Assembly (NCBI GenBank): GCA_021161555.1
Contig: JAGHAI010000163.1
Location: 1 to 38,300 of the forward strand
Source: a bacterium
GTDB lineage: Bacteria > UBP14 > UBA6098 > B30-G16
DNA length: 38,300 nucleotides
Direction of reading: 5' to 3'
Position numbers and translations under genes: made by a program. Position 1 is the stretch's first letter; every line of letters starts with the position of its first letter. The notes beneath the pieces are model-generated. The model searched no databases. It saw only the letters and a program-made list of their open reading frames with translations, and was not told the DNA's origin. Below, piece by piece: positions 26,701 to 33,926 of this stretch.

Positions 26701-29127
26701 AGCGCCACGAACTATCTCGACGGTGCAGTTCTTCTCCGATGGATGCCACCACTGGGATTTCCTGGAACTGTTGAAGAAATATCTTACTATGACCGTTCAG
26801 CGACAAGCCTCTGGTTCTATCCCGACCTCGGACGGGGCGATATATTCGACACGCGGTTCGAAATCTGGTTCCCCTGCACCGTGCAGACGATAGCATTTGA
26901 ATGCTACGATTCCACCGGTGGATATCCAGATGTTTCGGTTCACTTCTGGCTCGACGACGGCGAAGGATATCCCGACCTCGAAAATGAACTGATAGATTCG
27001 GTAATCATTTCCCCGACGGGGTATCCTTCCTGGGATACGCTCAATATGGAAGGAAGCGGTCTGGTTCTGTGGCCCGGGCAGGTTCTTCATATGGGCGTTC
27101 GTCTTCTCGCTTCACAGCCGTCAATTCTTTCGACGGACACACTCCCGCATTATTCTCCTCCGCTGTGCCGTCTGTATTCTGAATCTGCTGGTTCGTGGCA
27201 AAATCTCGGCGAACTTATGGTGGCGATGATAGTGAAATACTTTGCGGGAACTGCGAGACTCTCTCCCGTTGCGAACCCGCCGGAAGTGGCAAAATTTTAT
27301 GCTTCGATGGAAAATGTTGCGCCAGCGATTAAACTGACAGACCATCCTCTTCGGCGCGCAATGTCTCCGATGGCTGCGGAAGGATTGCAGGAATACTTAA
27401 TATATCGCGCAGATTCAAGAAGCGGACCATATTCCCTGGTGGGAACCGTCGATGATGTGGATTCAATGTATTTTATCGACAGCACAGTGACCAACGAAAA
27501 CATATATTATTACTACGGTGTGGCGTCCTATGACCACGGATATTCCGACCCGAGCGACACCGTTGCCGCTTTTCCGCTTGCGTTCAACGACACCGCCTGG
27601 GTGCTTTTCGTCGATGACGATGCAAGTTGCTACAATTCGGGATTTGACGACGAAGGAATTGCCATAGCACAGATACTTCTCGACATCGGCGTTCCCTTCA
27701 ACGCGATAGACCTCGACCCGCTGTATTACATTTCGGACGATGCACTTTCGGGATATCAAGCTGTGATATGGAACTGCGGTGCGGTATTTTCCAATGGCTG
27801 GACGCTCGCAGACAGCGAGGAAGCGAACATCGGGCGCTATCTCGATAGTGGCGGCAAATTTGCGCTGTTCGCTCAGGATTATCTGTGGGATATATATGCC
27901 GGCGCATCGGTATTTTCCACAGGAACATTTGTTTATGACTATCTCGGGCTGGGAAGCGCAACGCAGGACTACTGGACAATAACCGGCACAAGCACTGGAA
28001 CGCTGGAAGGCTATGGTTTCGCCGATGGGCTTTCGTATTCCGTGGAAAATCCGTTTGAAAACGGAAATTTATACTGGGATAAATTCAATGTATTCTCTGG
28101 CGACACGCTCCTCTACTTCGACTATGGGGATAGTTCGGGCATCATCGGGACACAATACGACGGCGATGGGTTTAAGAGCGTGTTTGTGGCTTCTTCGCCG
28201 TTTGCGATGGTCGATGGAACTGCGCCAAACACGGTGGAAGAGTTTTTCCGCAGAATGCTCTATGATTATTTCGATGTTCATTCCGCGCCGTCGTCGGACA
28301 CGGTTGTGGTCACATATAATTTGTCGGCGGGCTGGCATATGCTCTCCGTTCCCGTGCAGATGAGCGATAACTCCGCCGCCTCAGTATTCCCCGGAAACTA
28401 CGGCGTATATACCTACGACCCCACAGCGGGTTCCTATGTCGCTGTTTCTACTGCTGAGCCTGGCATCGGATATTTTGTCCTGTTCCTGACCGATGTGACC
28501 TTCGATTTGACAGGGGAGCCTGTGGAGACTCTGAATGTAGATTTCAACGGCGGATGGAATATGATTGGCGTTCCGTGGACGGCGTCCGGCACGATTTCGT
28601 TCAGCGAAGCAAGTTATGAACCCGATATGCTTTTGCCGGGAACCTACTACGGCTACGACGCTTCCGCTGCGTCTTATTTCATTCCGTCCACAGCGGAAGT
28701 GAAGAGCGGATATTGGGTCGCGCTTCTCGGCGACTGCACACTTCATTTCCCTGGCAGTTCGCTTATGAAATCGTCTGTTCCCGAAATGACTTCCGACGCG
28801 TATAAATTGATTTCCGAAGGTCCGCCACCGCCGCCGTCAAAGGCGATTCCGAAAGGCATCGAAATATCTTCGCCAAAGCCAAATCCGTTCAACAGCAGTT
28901 GCGAAATTGACATTTATCTACCCGACGAAGAAAAGATTTATGTCGAAGTTAGAGACATCCTCGGGCGGACAATTTCCCTCGAAGAAAGGATACTATCTGG
29001 GGGGCGGCATTCAATAAAGTGGGACGGCAAAAATATTTCTGGTGCTGCTGTGCCTTCGGGAATTTACTTTATCTCGGTGAAATGCGGCGGCAGAAATATA
29101 ACAAAAGATGTTCTTCTAATAAGATAA
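23746..29127 (+). CDS. Secreted MXAN_6640-like metalloprotease, multidomain, with FlgD/T9SS-like C-terminal domain (1793 aa)
   Basis: Signal peptide; zinc motif HEFFHAVQFAYD...WYMEVSSVWIEDEMYP; FN3 domains with insertions; carboxypeptidase-regulatory-like domain; GATase-like domain; GWHMLSVP module; C-terminus SSPKPNPFNSSCEIDIYLP...VPSGIYFISVKCGGRNITKDVLLIR. SD GAGGAGGG before ATG. Confidence 0.85.
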   Translation: MRLKTSILMLFSLWVCISSAETMLSAIDAEYRAGQITLDEAMLFKAYSVFDHEKLPPRFRSLEPPRCGTPAIVEIRRNWDELSQSTQNALARIMARPTGLPLTYNTTHFKMHYTLTGSDAVPNESYVHTMADKFEDAYTFETVTLGYYTPPSDGTAGGDSRYDVYIFSLSPGVMGYTSPEVAGPQPWNDATSYIAMRNNYTGYGPTTEMIEVTSVHEFFHAVQFAYDYSEQPWYMEVSSVWIEDEMYPTYDEEQYYLPVFFNNPEVSITTYDGSHEYGSYHWNTYLSETYGDSIVKMIWLENRYSSCISSFQTVLSSFGTTRSAAFGEFFAWNYFTGSRNLPGLYPEGADYPLIHIERTHTTYPANGSSTHNPENFASNYIVFNIPGGASGPFTVTFDGEDGRSWWAQVIIPGATTYTSHHIPLNSYNYGVVSIDSAEWAGHSSIILVVGNISTSGGAATYSYHADFEEVGPSYNPPRNLTAESGHSGSVPLDWDPPIGGGTSGTEELYYDDGTPSPYYIPRDLGEIGYPEYGNIIYEGVKFNATSDCTLKQVIVYFAGTGANVEFKVSQDNSGVPGTDLTGSPFNAPVSTSGWDTITVPGGGIPVPAGDFWVGYTRTSDDLYCTFDAETTLGMPSLFISDSGYAFNNTGGDYLLRAVITTGSGGGITVTGYKIYRGTTPGGPYSYIGTSGTESYSDGSVTDGTSYYYVVTATYSDAGESGYSNEAMAVPGTGSGTGGDTLRHDDGSAEYILTGTSLGEKYAVVFEPTGPCQLLSVRYFVDGTPYLNYFQVGIHRWTGTRITGNYIEPFPYWVDPDANGWTNVDLSPYEIYIPGDFAVAYIVNDTSTHIGIDDIDDDYSWVYDPSSDNWYDLSYTLFIQAVVRYLETGETHTLYGTVNLSAGSGGSPPPSDLSGSIVRVVETGDLDTTDTSGYYEVDSLPAGVYTVEAWHPGYESQQQTIGMTDDVEQNFSLVPFNTPLNPLRAFSATNYLDGAVLLRWMPPLGFPGTVEEISYYDRSATSLWFYPDLGRGDIFDTRFEIWFPCTVQTIAFECYDSTGGYPDVSVHFWLDDGEGYPDLENELIDSVIISPTGYPSWDTLNMEGSGLVLWPGQVLHMGVRLLASQPSILSTDTLPHYSPPLCRLYSESAGSWQNLGELMVAMIVKYFAGTARLSPVANPPEVAKFYASMENVAPAIKLTDHPLRRAMSPMAAEGLQEYLIYRADSRSGPYSLVGTVDDVDSMYFIDSTVTNENIYYYYGVASYDHGYSDPSDTVAAFPLAFNDTAWVLFVDDDASCYNSGFDDEGIAIAQILLDIGVPFNAIDLDPLYYISDDALSGYQAVIWNCGAVFSNGWTLADSEEANIGRYLDSGGKFALFAQDYLWDIYAGASVFSTGTFVYDYLGLGSATQDYWTITGTSTGTLEGYGFADGLSYSVENPFENGNLYWDKFNVFSGDTLLYFDYGDSSGIIGTQYDGDGFKSVFVASSPFAMVDGTAPNTVEEFFRRMLYDYFDVHSAPSSDTVVVTYNLSAGWHMLSVPVQMSDNSAASVFPGNYGVYTYDPTAGSYVAVSTAEPGIGYFVLFLTDVTFDLTGEPVETLNVDFNGGWNMIGVPWTASGTISFSEASYEPDMLLPGTYYGYDASAASYFIPSTAEVKSGYWVALLGDCTLHFPGSSLMKSSVPEMTSDAYKLISEGPPPPPSKAIPKGIEISSPKPNPFNSSCEIDIYLPDEEKIYVEVRDILGRTISLEERILSGGRHSIKWDGKNISGAAVPSGIYFISVKCGGRNITKDVLLIR
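25170..25935 (+). other. FN3 domain interrupted by an inserted beta-sandwich-like domain (first instance)
   Basis: PPRNLTAESGHSGSVPLDWDPP...[YYDDGTPSPYYIP...LLRAVITTG]...TVTGYKIYRGTTPGGPYSYIGTSGTESYSDGSVTDGTSYYYVVTATYSDAGESGYSNEAMAVP. Confidence 0.55.
26412..26670 (+). other. Carboxypeptidase regulatory-like domain in the metalloprotease
   Basis: HTLYGTVNLSAGSG...SDLSGSIVRVVETGDLDTTDTSGYYEVDSLPAGVYTVEAWHPGYESQQQTIGM. Confidence 0.65.
26682..27585 (+). other. FN3 domain interrupted by an inserted beta-sandwich-like domain (second instance)
   Basis: NPLRAFSATNYLDGAVLLRWMPPLGFPG...[YYDRSATSLWFYPDLGRG...MVAMIVKYF]...LQEYLIYRADSRSGPYSLVGTVDDVDSMYFIDSTVTNENIYYYYGVASYDHGYSDPS. Confidence 0.55.
28310..28755 (+). 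repeat. Duplicated 'GWNMIS' C-terminal module, copy in the metalloprotease
   Basis: YNLSAGWHMLSVPVQM...YTYDPTAGSYVAVSTAEPGIGYFVLFLTDVTFDLTGEPVETLNVDFNGGWNMIGVPW...YYGYDASAASYFIPSTAEVKSGYWVALLGDCTLHF. Confidence 0.7.
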
Positions 29128-29133
29128 GGTTCG

Positions 29134-29155
29134 GGGGCAGATTTACTTCTGCCCC
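29134..29155 (+). other. Post-stop hairpin without U-tract
   Basis: GGGGCAGA (29134-29141)-TTTACT-TCTGCCCC (29148-29155), 6 nt after the stop at 29127. Confidence 0.6.
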
Positions 29156-29171
29156 TCGCATAAATGAATGG

Positions 29172-29199
29172 TTGACAGAAATAGGGCACAACATATAAT
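29172..29199 (+). promoter_or_regulatory. Sigma70-like promoter for yajC
   Basis: TTGACA (29172-29177), 16-bp spacer, TATAAT (29194-29199), upstream of ATG 29235 with AGGAG. Confidence 0.7.
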
Positions 29200-29234
29200 T
29201 TGATGAGTGTTGAAAACAAACCGCAGGAGAATGT

Positions 29235-29546
29235 ATGATAAATCATCTATTTATGGCACAACCTCAGGGACAACAGGGCGGCAATCCGCTCGTTGGATTT
29301 TTACCCTTCATTTTGCTCATCGTGGTCTTTTACTTTTTCATAATCCGTCCGCAGACGAAGAGACAAAGGGAACATCAGGAGATGTTAAATTCTCTGCAGA
29401 AGGGCGATAGGGTTATCACAAATGGTGGGATAATCGGCACTGTGGTCGGCACTGATGAGGAGAAAGTTGTCATCAAAGTTGGCGGCGCGGACGCGGTGAA
29501 ACTCGAAGTAGCCAGGGGATTTATATCACAAAAGTTGAATAAATAA
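29235..29546 (+). CDS. yajC: Preprotein translocase subunit YajC
   Basis: NPLVGFLPFILLIVVFYFFIIRPQTKRQREHQEMLNSLQKGDRVITNGGIIGTVVGTDEEKVVIKV; characteristic YajC. Confidence 0.93.
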   Translation: MINHLFMAQPQGQQGGNPLVGFLPFILLIVVFYFFIIRPQTKRQREHQEMLNSLQKGDRVITNGGIIGTVVGTDEEKVVIKVGGADAVKLEVARGFISQKLNK

Positions 29547-29575
29547 AAAAATGTAAATTATTGGAGGGATTTTGT

Positions 29576-29941
29576 ATGGCAACCATACTGGTCGTAGATG
29601 ACGAAAAAAACATAAGGACACTTTACAAACTTGAACTCGAGAAGGAAGGATATTCCGTTCTTGTTGCGGAAGACGCAGAAATGGCTATGGAAATATTGGA
29701 CAGGGAAAAGGTTGACCTTGTGATACTGGACATAAGAATGCCCGGAATGCACGGGATAGATGCCCTTGAAAAAATGATAGTGAAAAAGCGCGACCTTTCC
29801 GTCCTGATAAACACGGCATACGGAGAATATAAGGACGATTTTCTGACCTGGCTTGCGGAAGATTACATAATAAAATCATCTGACCTGACACAACTGAAGG
29901 AGAAAATCCGCCAGGTACTCGCTAAAAAGGGAAAAATATAA
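29576..29941 (+). CDS. Receiver-domain-only response regulator (CheY/Spo0F-like)
   Basis: MATILVVDDEKNIRTLYKLELEKEGYSVLVAEDAEMAMEILDREKVDLVILDIRMPGMHGIDALEKM...; SD GGAGGG. The track start at 29561 is a TTG inside the SD region. Confidence 0.92.
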   Translation: MATILVVDDEKNIRTLYKLELEKEGYSVLVAEDAEMAMEILDREKVDLVILDIRMPGMHGIDALEKMIVKKRDLSVLINTAYGEYKDDFLTWLAEDYIIKSSDLTQLKEKIRQVLAKKGKI

Positions 29942-30062
29942 ATTTTAACCAGTTGCTAATACTATAATGCAGACATAATAACGATATATCCCCCGTTCTG
30001 CCAATGGGACAAGGCGGAGCTCCTATATCTGACGGAAAAATCAAAATTTTTTTAAAAATACA

Positions 30063-30090
30063 TTGACACAAAACGGGACAGAACTAAAAT
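30063..30090 (+). promoter_or_regulatory. Sigma70-like promoter for the gcvH-like gene
   Basis: TTGACA (30063-30068), 16-bp spacer, TAAAAT (30085-30090); SD AAAGGAGG at ~30117-30124. Confidence 0.7.
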
Positions 30091-30131
30091 GTTGTGGAGA
30101 AAATTGTTAAATCTTCAAAGGAGGAGATGAA

Positions 30132-30545
30132 ATGAAGGTTAGAGACTATGAACATCCCGATGACCTGCTCTACCACAAGGAGTTCTGCTGGGTTAAGCCC
30201 GAAGGTGATGTTGCTACCATTGGTCTTCACGACTTTTATGTTAAGCTTGCCGGAGAGATTTCCTTCATAGATATGCCCGGCGAAGGCGATGAAATTTCCA
30301 AGGACGAAAGAATTGGCACGGTTGAAACAGGGAAATGGGTCGGCAAGTTGATTGCGCCAATTTCCGGCGAAGTTGTCGAGGTCAATGAAGAGGTCGAAGA
30401 TGACCCGGCAATTGTGAACGAAGCCCCTTATGAAAACTGGCTTATAAAAATTAAAATTGCCGACAAAAGCGAACTTGACGAACTAATGAACGCTCAGGAT
30501 GCTGTTCCCTGGCTCGAACAGGAAATCGCAGAACACTCATCGTAA
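30132..30545 (+). CDS. gcvH: Glycine cleavage H protein-like lipoyl carrier
   Basis: WVKPEGDVATIGLHDFYVKLAGEISFIDMPGEGDEISKDERIGTVETGKWVGKLIAPISGEVVEVNEEVEDDPAIVNEAPYENWLIKIKI; lipoyl Lys expected in VETGK. Confidence 0.85.
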   Translation: MKVRDYEHPDDLLYHKEFCWVKPEGDVATIGLHDFYVKLAGEISFIDMPGEGDEISKDERIGTVETGKWVGKLIAPISGEVVEVNEEVEDDPAIVNEAPYENWLIKIKIADKSELDELMNAQDAVPWLEQEIAEHSS

Positions 30546-30569
30546 TAAAAGAAAAACGAAGGCAAAAAA

Positions 30570-30598
30570 GCGTTCCGACATTCAGGAACGCTTTTTTT
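30570..30598 (+). terminator. Rho-independent terminator of the gcvH-like gene
   Basis: GCGTTCC-GACATTCA-GGAACGC followed by TTTTTTT; flanking A-run makes it potentially bidirectional. Confidence 0.9.
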
Positions 30599-30715
30599 AT
30601 TAACAACTCCGCCAGAGCAAACTTTCTCATCCTTTTCCCGTACACTTTTCCTCAATCGTAACACATTGAAATATTTGATGTTATATTATCAAAGCGCATC
30701 TTTACATCATTTTGA

Positions 30716-30744
30716 TTGAAAAAAGGAGATGATATTCTTATATT
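30716..30744 (+). promoter_or_regulatory. Possible promoter of the M14 peptidase gene
   Basis: TTGAAA (30716-30721), 17-bp spacer, TATATT (30739-30744); SD GAGGAGG before ATG 30770. Confidence 0.5.
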
Positions 30745-30769
30745 GAAGTCGATAGATTGAGGAGGTATT

Positions 30770-32245
30770 ATGTCTGTGATAATTCTTACGATAGCAATAA
30801 TTTCTTTGTCCTTCGCTCAGCCGCCCGACATAGACCCGCGATACCACACTATTGATGAAGTTTTTTCCGAAGTGAATGCACTGGCGGATACATACGAAAA
30901 CATCTGCTATGTGGAGACACTCGGGTATTCAGAAACATACTCCATTCCAATCATTGCGGTGAAACTATCTCGATATGCACAATACGATATGGACAGAAGC
31001 GTGGTTTTAATAGACGGCGGACAGCACGCAAACGAACCATCTGGAACGGAGACAATTATGTGGATGCTTCATTATCTGACTTCGCATTATGCCACAGATG
31101 ACGATGTCTTCCGCTGGCTCGATTCACTGCAAATCTGGTTCATTCCAATCGTCAATATGGACGGCAGACAAATTGTGATGAACGAGAGTTCGCCTCACTC
31201 AATTCACTGGCGAAAGACGACCAGGGACAACAACGAAAACGGCGAATTTGACTTCGATTACGACGGCGTTGACCCAAACAGGAACTACGAATATAAATGG
31301 GACGAATGCACCGATACGAACTGGTCTTCTCCGAACTACAAAGGACCATATCCGTGGTCGGAAAATTGTGTCGTTGTGGTGCGCGATTTCATAGAAAGAT
31401 ACCGACCGACGGCGATAATTGACCTGCATTCTCCGGATTCCGTCGGCGGAAACAAGTTGTGGTTCTGCTGGTGGGACGAGGATGCAGGAACATACCACAA
31501 CGAAGGATTTCCTCACTATTACTTCGTCGCATCCGAACTGGCGAACAACACAGAAACGGAAGTTGACGACGAACATTATCAATACAGAGCGGCATACAAC
31601 ACGAAGCCAAAACTTCAATTGTGGTCATACTGGCTGACGAGTTCCTGTTCCATAATTATGGAAATAACGAATCAATGCTTCTGGACGGGGGACACCGTCG
31701 ATACGATTGCCGCCCGCGTCGGAAGGGGGCTTTTCTACATATTCGACAGAATGTTTGAGAAGGGATTGATTGTGAAGGCATACGACGGAACGGATTTTCC
31801 CGCGCAGGCAGAGGTCATCATCGACGGCGTTACGGACACCACTTTCCCGCCAAGATTGTGCAACTATCACGGAAGATACCACCGCTTTCTCGAACCTGGA
31901 ACTTATACTGTTCGTGTGAAATACGGTGACGAAGAAATTGTCTTCGACACGGTTTCAGTGGAATCGGGGCACAACACATACATCGAAGCGCACTTTGCAG
32001 AAATTGCCGAAGAACCATTCGACAGAGACGAGGACGGCATAATAGCCCAGCGCGGCAATTACATATTCGTCGATGCGGAAAACGGCGAATTTAGATTATA
32101 CGATATACTCGGCAATGTCGTCATCGAAGATAGGGTGAGCGAGGACAAAATCATTTCGACGGCAGGATTACCTGCAGGTGTATATCTCGCAAGACTTTCA
32201 TCAAAAAGTGGAAGCGTAGAAAAAAGGATACTAATACTGAAATGA
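30770..32245 (+). CDS. Secreted M14-family zinc carboxypeptidase with C-terminal sorting-like domain
   Basis: Zn ligands HANEPSGTE and DLHS; VDPNRNYEYKWDE; catalytic-Glu-like SCSIIMEITNQCFW; C-terminus EFRLYDILGNVVIEDRV...LPAGVYLARLSSKSGSVEKRILILK. Confidence 0.9.
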   Translation: MSVIILTIAIISLSFAQPPDIDPRYHTIDEVFSEVNALADTYENICYVETLGYSETYSIPIIAVKLSRYAQYDMDRSVVLIDGGQHANEPSGTETIMWMLHYLTSHYATDDDVFRWLDSLQIWFIPIVNMDGRQIVMNESSPHSIHWRKTTRDNNENGEFDFDYDGVDPNRNYEYKWDECTDTNWSSPNYKGPYPWSENCVVVVRDFIERYRPTAIIDLHSPDSVGGNKLWFCWWDEDAGTYHNEGFPHYYFVASELANNTETEVDDEHYQYRAAYNTKPKLQLWSYWLTSSCSIIMEITNQCFWTGDTVDTIAARVGRGLFYIFDRMFEKGLIVKAYDGTDFPAQAEVIIDGVTDTTFPPRLCNYHGRYHRFLEPGTYTVRVKYGDEEIVFDTVSVESGHNTYIEAHFAEIAEEPFDRDEDGIIAQRGNYIFVDAENGEFRLYDILGNVVIEDRVSEDKIISTAGLPAGVYLARLSSKSGSVEKRILILK

Positions 32246-32255
32246 ACCGCCAGAT

Positions 32256-33800
32256 TCATCCCACAATAGCATTTCTTATAAATTTTTCGTTCAACGATGC
32301 CATAGCCACCAGAACTTCTGCACCGGTAAGAATAAACACGAAAATATACACCGCAAACATATACACCGATGAGTTCAAACTCATTTTTTTCAATATCAAT
32401 TCCGCCGCAAAAGGCAGAGCCACCAGAAGAATTGTCGCGAACGCAGGCAACAGCGATTTCAGTCCCAGCGCATTTTTGGGATTTATCGCATCGCGGCGGG
32501 GATGAGCGAGAAAAATCCTGTGCGCATAGAAAATACCCGAAAACAGCGAGCCAAAGATAACGGGAACAATCGGCAAAATTTGCACTGGCTTCTTCAATAT
32601 AATCATCAGAATGATGGCGGAAATGACAAGTGTCGTCGTCCACAGCGCGGATAATGCGGCAGCTCGTCTGATGAATATCTTTCGCCAGTCAACTGGCAGC
32701 GTCGCAGACCAATGAATGTATTTCACATCCAGAAAAGCCAGCCTTATGGAAAAAATTTGCGAATATTGAGAGGCAAGCATCGCCCCCATCGCAAGACCGT
32801 ATCCCACGCCCCGGGAAAAACCCAGCGACATTATGATGGCAAAAATCACGGGGTACACTATTGCAAAGAAAGACCGTGCATCGCGGAATGTTATGGTCAA
32901 ATCCCTGACGACAAACGGGAACTTTTCCGCGCTGATATTTCTAACATCGACAATTCGTCTTCTGCTCTTCGGCGAAAATTTTTCAATGGAAAGATTTTTC
33001 GTCATCTGCCAGCCTACGCGCCACAGCAAATATCCGAGCAGCAGCACAATCACTACGGCGAAGACATCTCCGCAGAAGAGACTCCGAACCCACGCAATCG
33101 GAGAAAACGGCGACATAATTCTTGAGATGTAATTTTTCAAAAACACATCTCCGCTCGAAGCGATTCTGCCCTGCATCTTCGGCACAAACTGGAAAAACAG
33201 GACGAAAATCAGCGCATTTACAATCAATGCCCACCTGCCGAGTTTTTTCGCAACGCTGGTGCTGACAAACCTTATCATCACGGCGGAAGAGAAAAGCGCA
33301 AAGCCAGATATGAAGATAAAATATGCAATAGCACCGAGAAGCGACATCGCCGAAAATTTAACCACGACGAAGGCGACCACAGCGGGTATGAGCATAATAA
33401 ATGGTATCGGCGAAGAGATAAATCCGCTCCACAGAGCGGAAAACACAAGAACGCTGCGGTGTATCGGAAGATATAAGAAATAGTGCATACTGCCGTGTTC
33501 GTCGAAAATATCGACGGCAATGGTAGGGATAATTTGAAACAGAAGAAGCAGCGTTACGAAGAACAACTGCGCCGAGAAGACAAATTCAATGATTTCAGAA
33601 AATTTTCCCAACGAAGCCGAATAAAAGAACAGCGCATAAGAAACCGTCAAAAACCCGATGACGAACAAAATTCCACCCCATATCAAAAAAATTCCCACAA
33701 TGCCGATTTTTCCCCTGCGCCCAATCGACCGGGTGAACAATTTTATTCGCAAAAGAATTATCTGAAAAAATTCCCGCATATCATCTTTGATAAAAAACAA
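32256..33800 (-). CDS. Multi-pass membrane protein, ABC-2 exporter permease-like
   Basis: 514 aa with many predicted TM segments and two-half organisation; ATG at 33779 (MREFFQIILL) is an alternative to the TTG start at 33800. No ATPase gene adjacent. Confidence 0.6.
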   Translation of the reverse strand: MFFIKDDMREFFQIILLRIKLFTRSIGRRGKIGIVGIFLIWGGILFVIGFLTVSYALFFYSASLGKFSEIIEFVFSAQLFFVTLLLLFQIIPTIAVDIFDEHGSMHYFLYLPIHRSVLVFSALWSGFISSPIPFIMLIPAVVAFVVVKFSAMSLLGAIAYFIFISGFALFSSAVMIRFVSTSVAKKLGRWALIVNALIFVLFFQFVPKMQGRIASSGDVFLKNYISRIMSPFSPIAWVRSLFCGDVFAVVIVLLLGYLLWRVGWQMTKNLSIEKFSPKSRRRIVDVRNISAEKFPFVVRDLTITFRDARSFFAIVYPVIFAIIMSLGFSRGVGYGLAMGAMLASQYSQIFSIRLAFLDVKYIHWSATLPVDWRKIFIRRAAALSALWTTTLVISAIILMIILKKPVQILPIVPVIFGSLFSGIFYAHRIFLAHPRRDAINPKNALGLKSLLPAFATILLVALPFAAELILKKMSLNSSVYMFAVYIFVFILTGAEVLVAMASLNEKFIRNAIVG

Positions 33801-33926
33801 TAAATTTCCCCGCCTTCACATTCAAGGATACATAAAATATAATCAGGGGGGATTCCCCGACAAATATAAAAAATTTGCCAGAAATGATGCGTAATTCTAC
33901 CGTAAAGCAGCGTTCGTTCGGCTCAG

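Noticed and set aside
1731-29127. Possible CRISPR or DNA-level tandem repeats in the giant genes
   Set aside because: Repeats are at protein-domain level with diverged DNA; no regular spacers or near-identical direct repeats were seen.
33845-33870. GGGGGGATTCCCC hairpin as terminator downstream of the 252-aa ORF
   Set aside because: Very short stem and loop, no clean U-tract; too weak to call.
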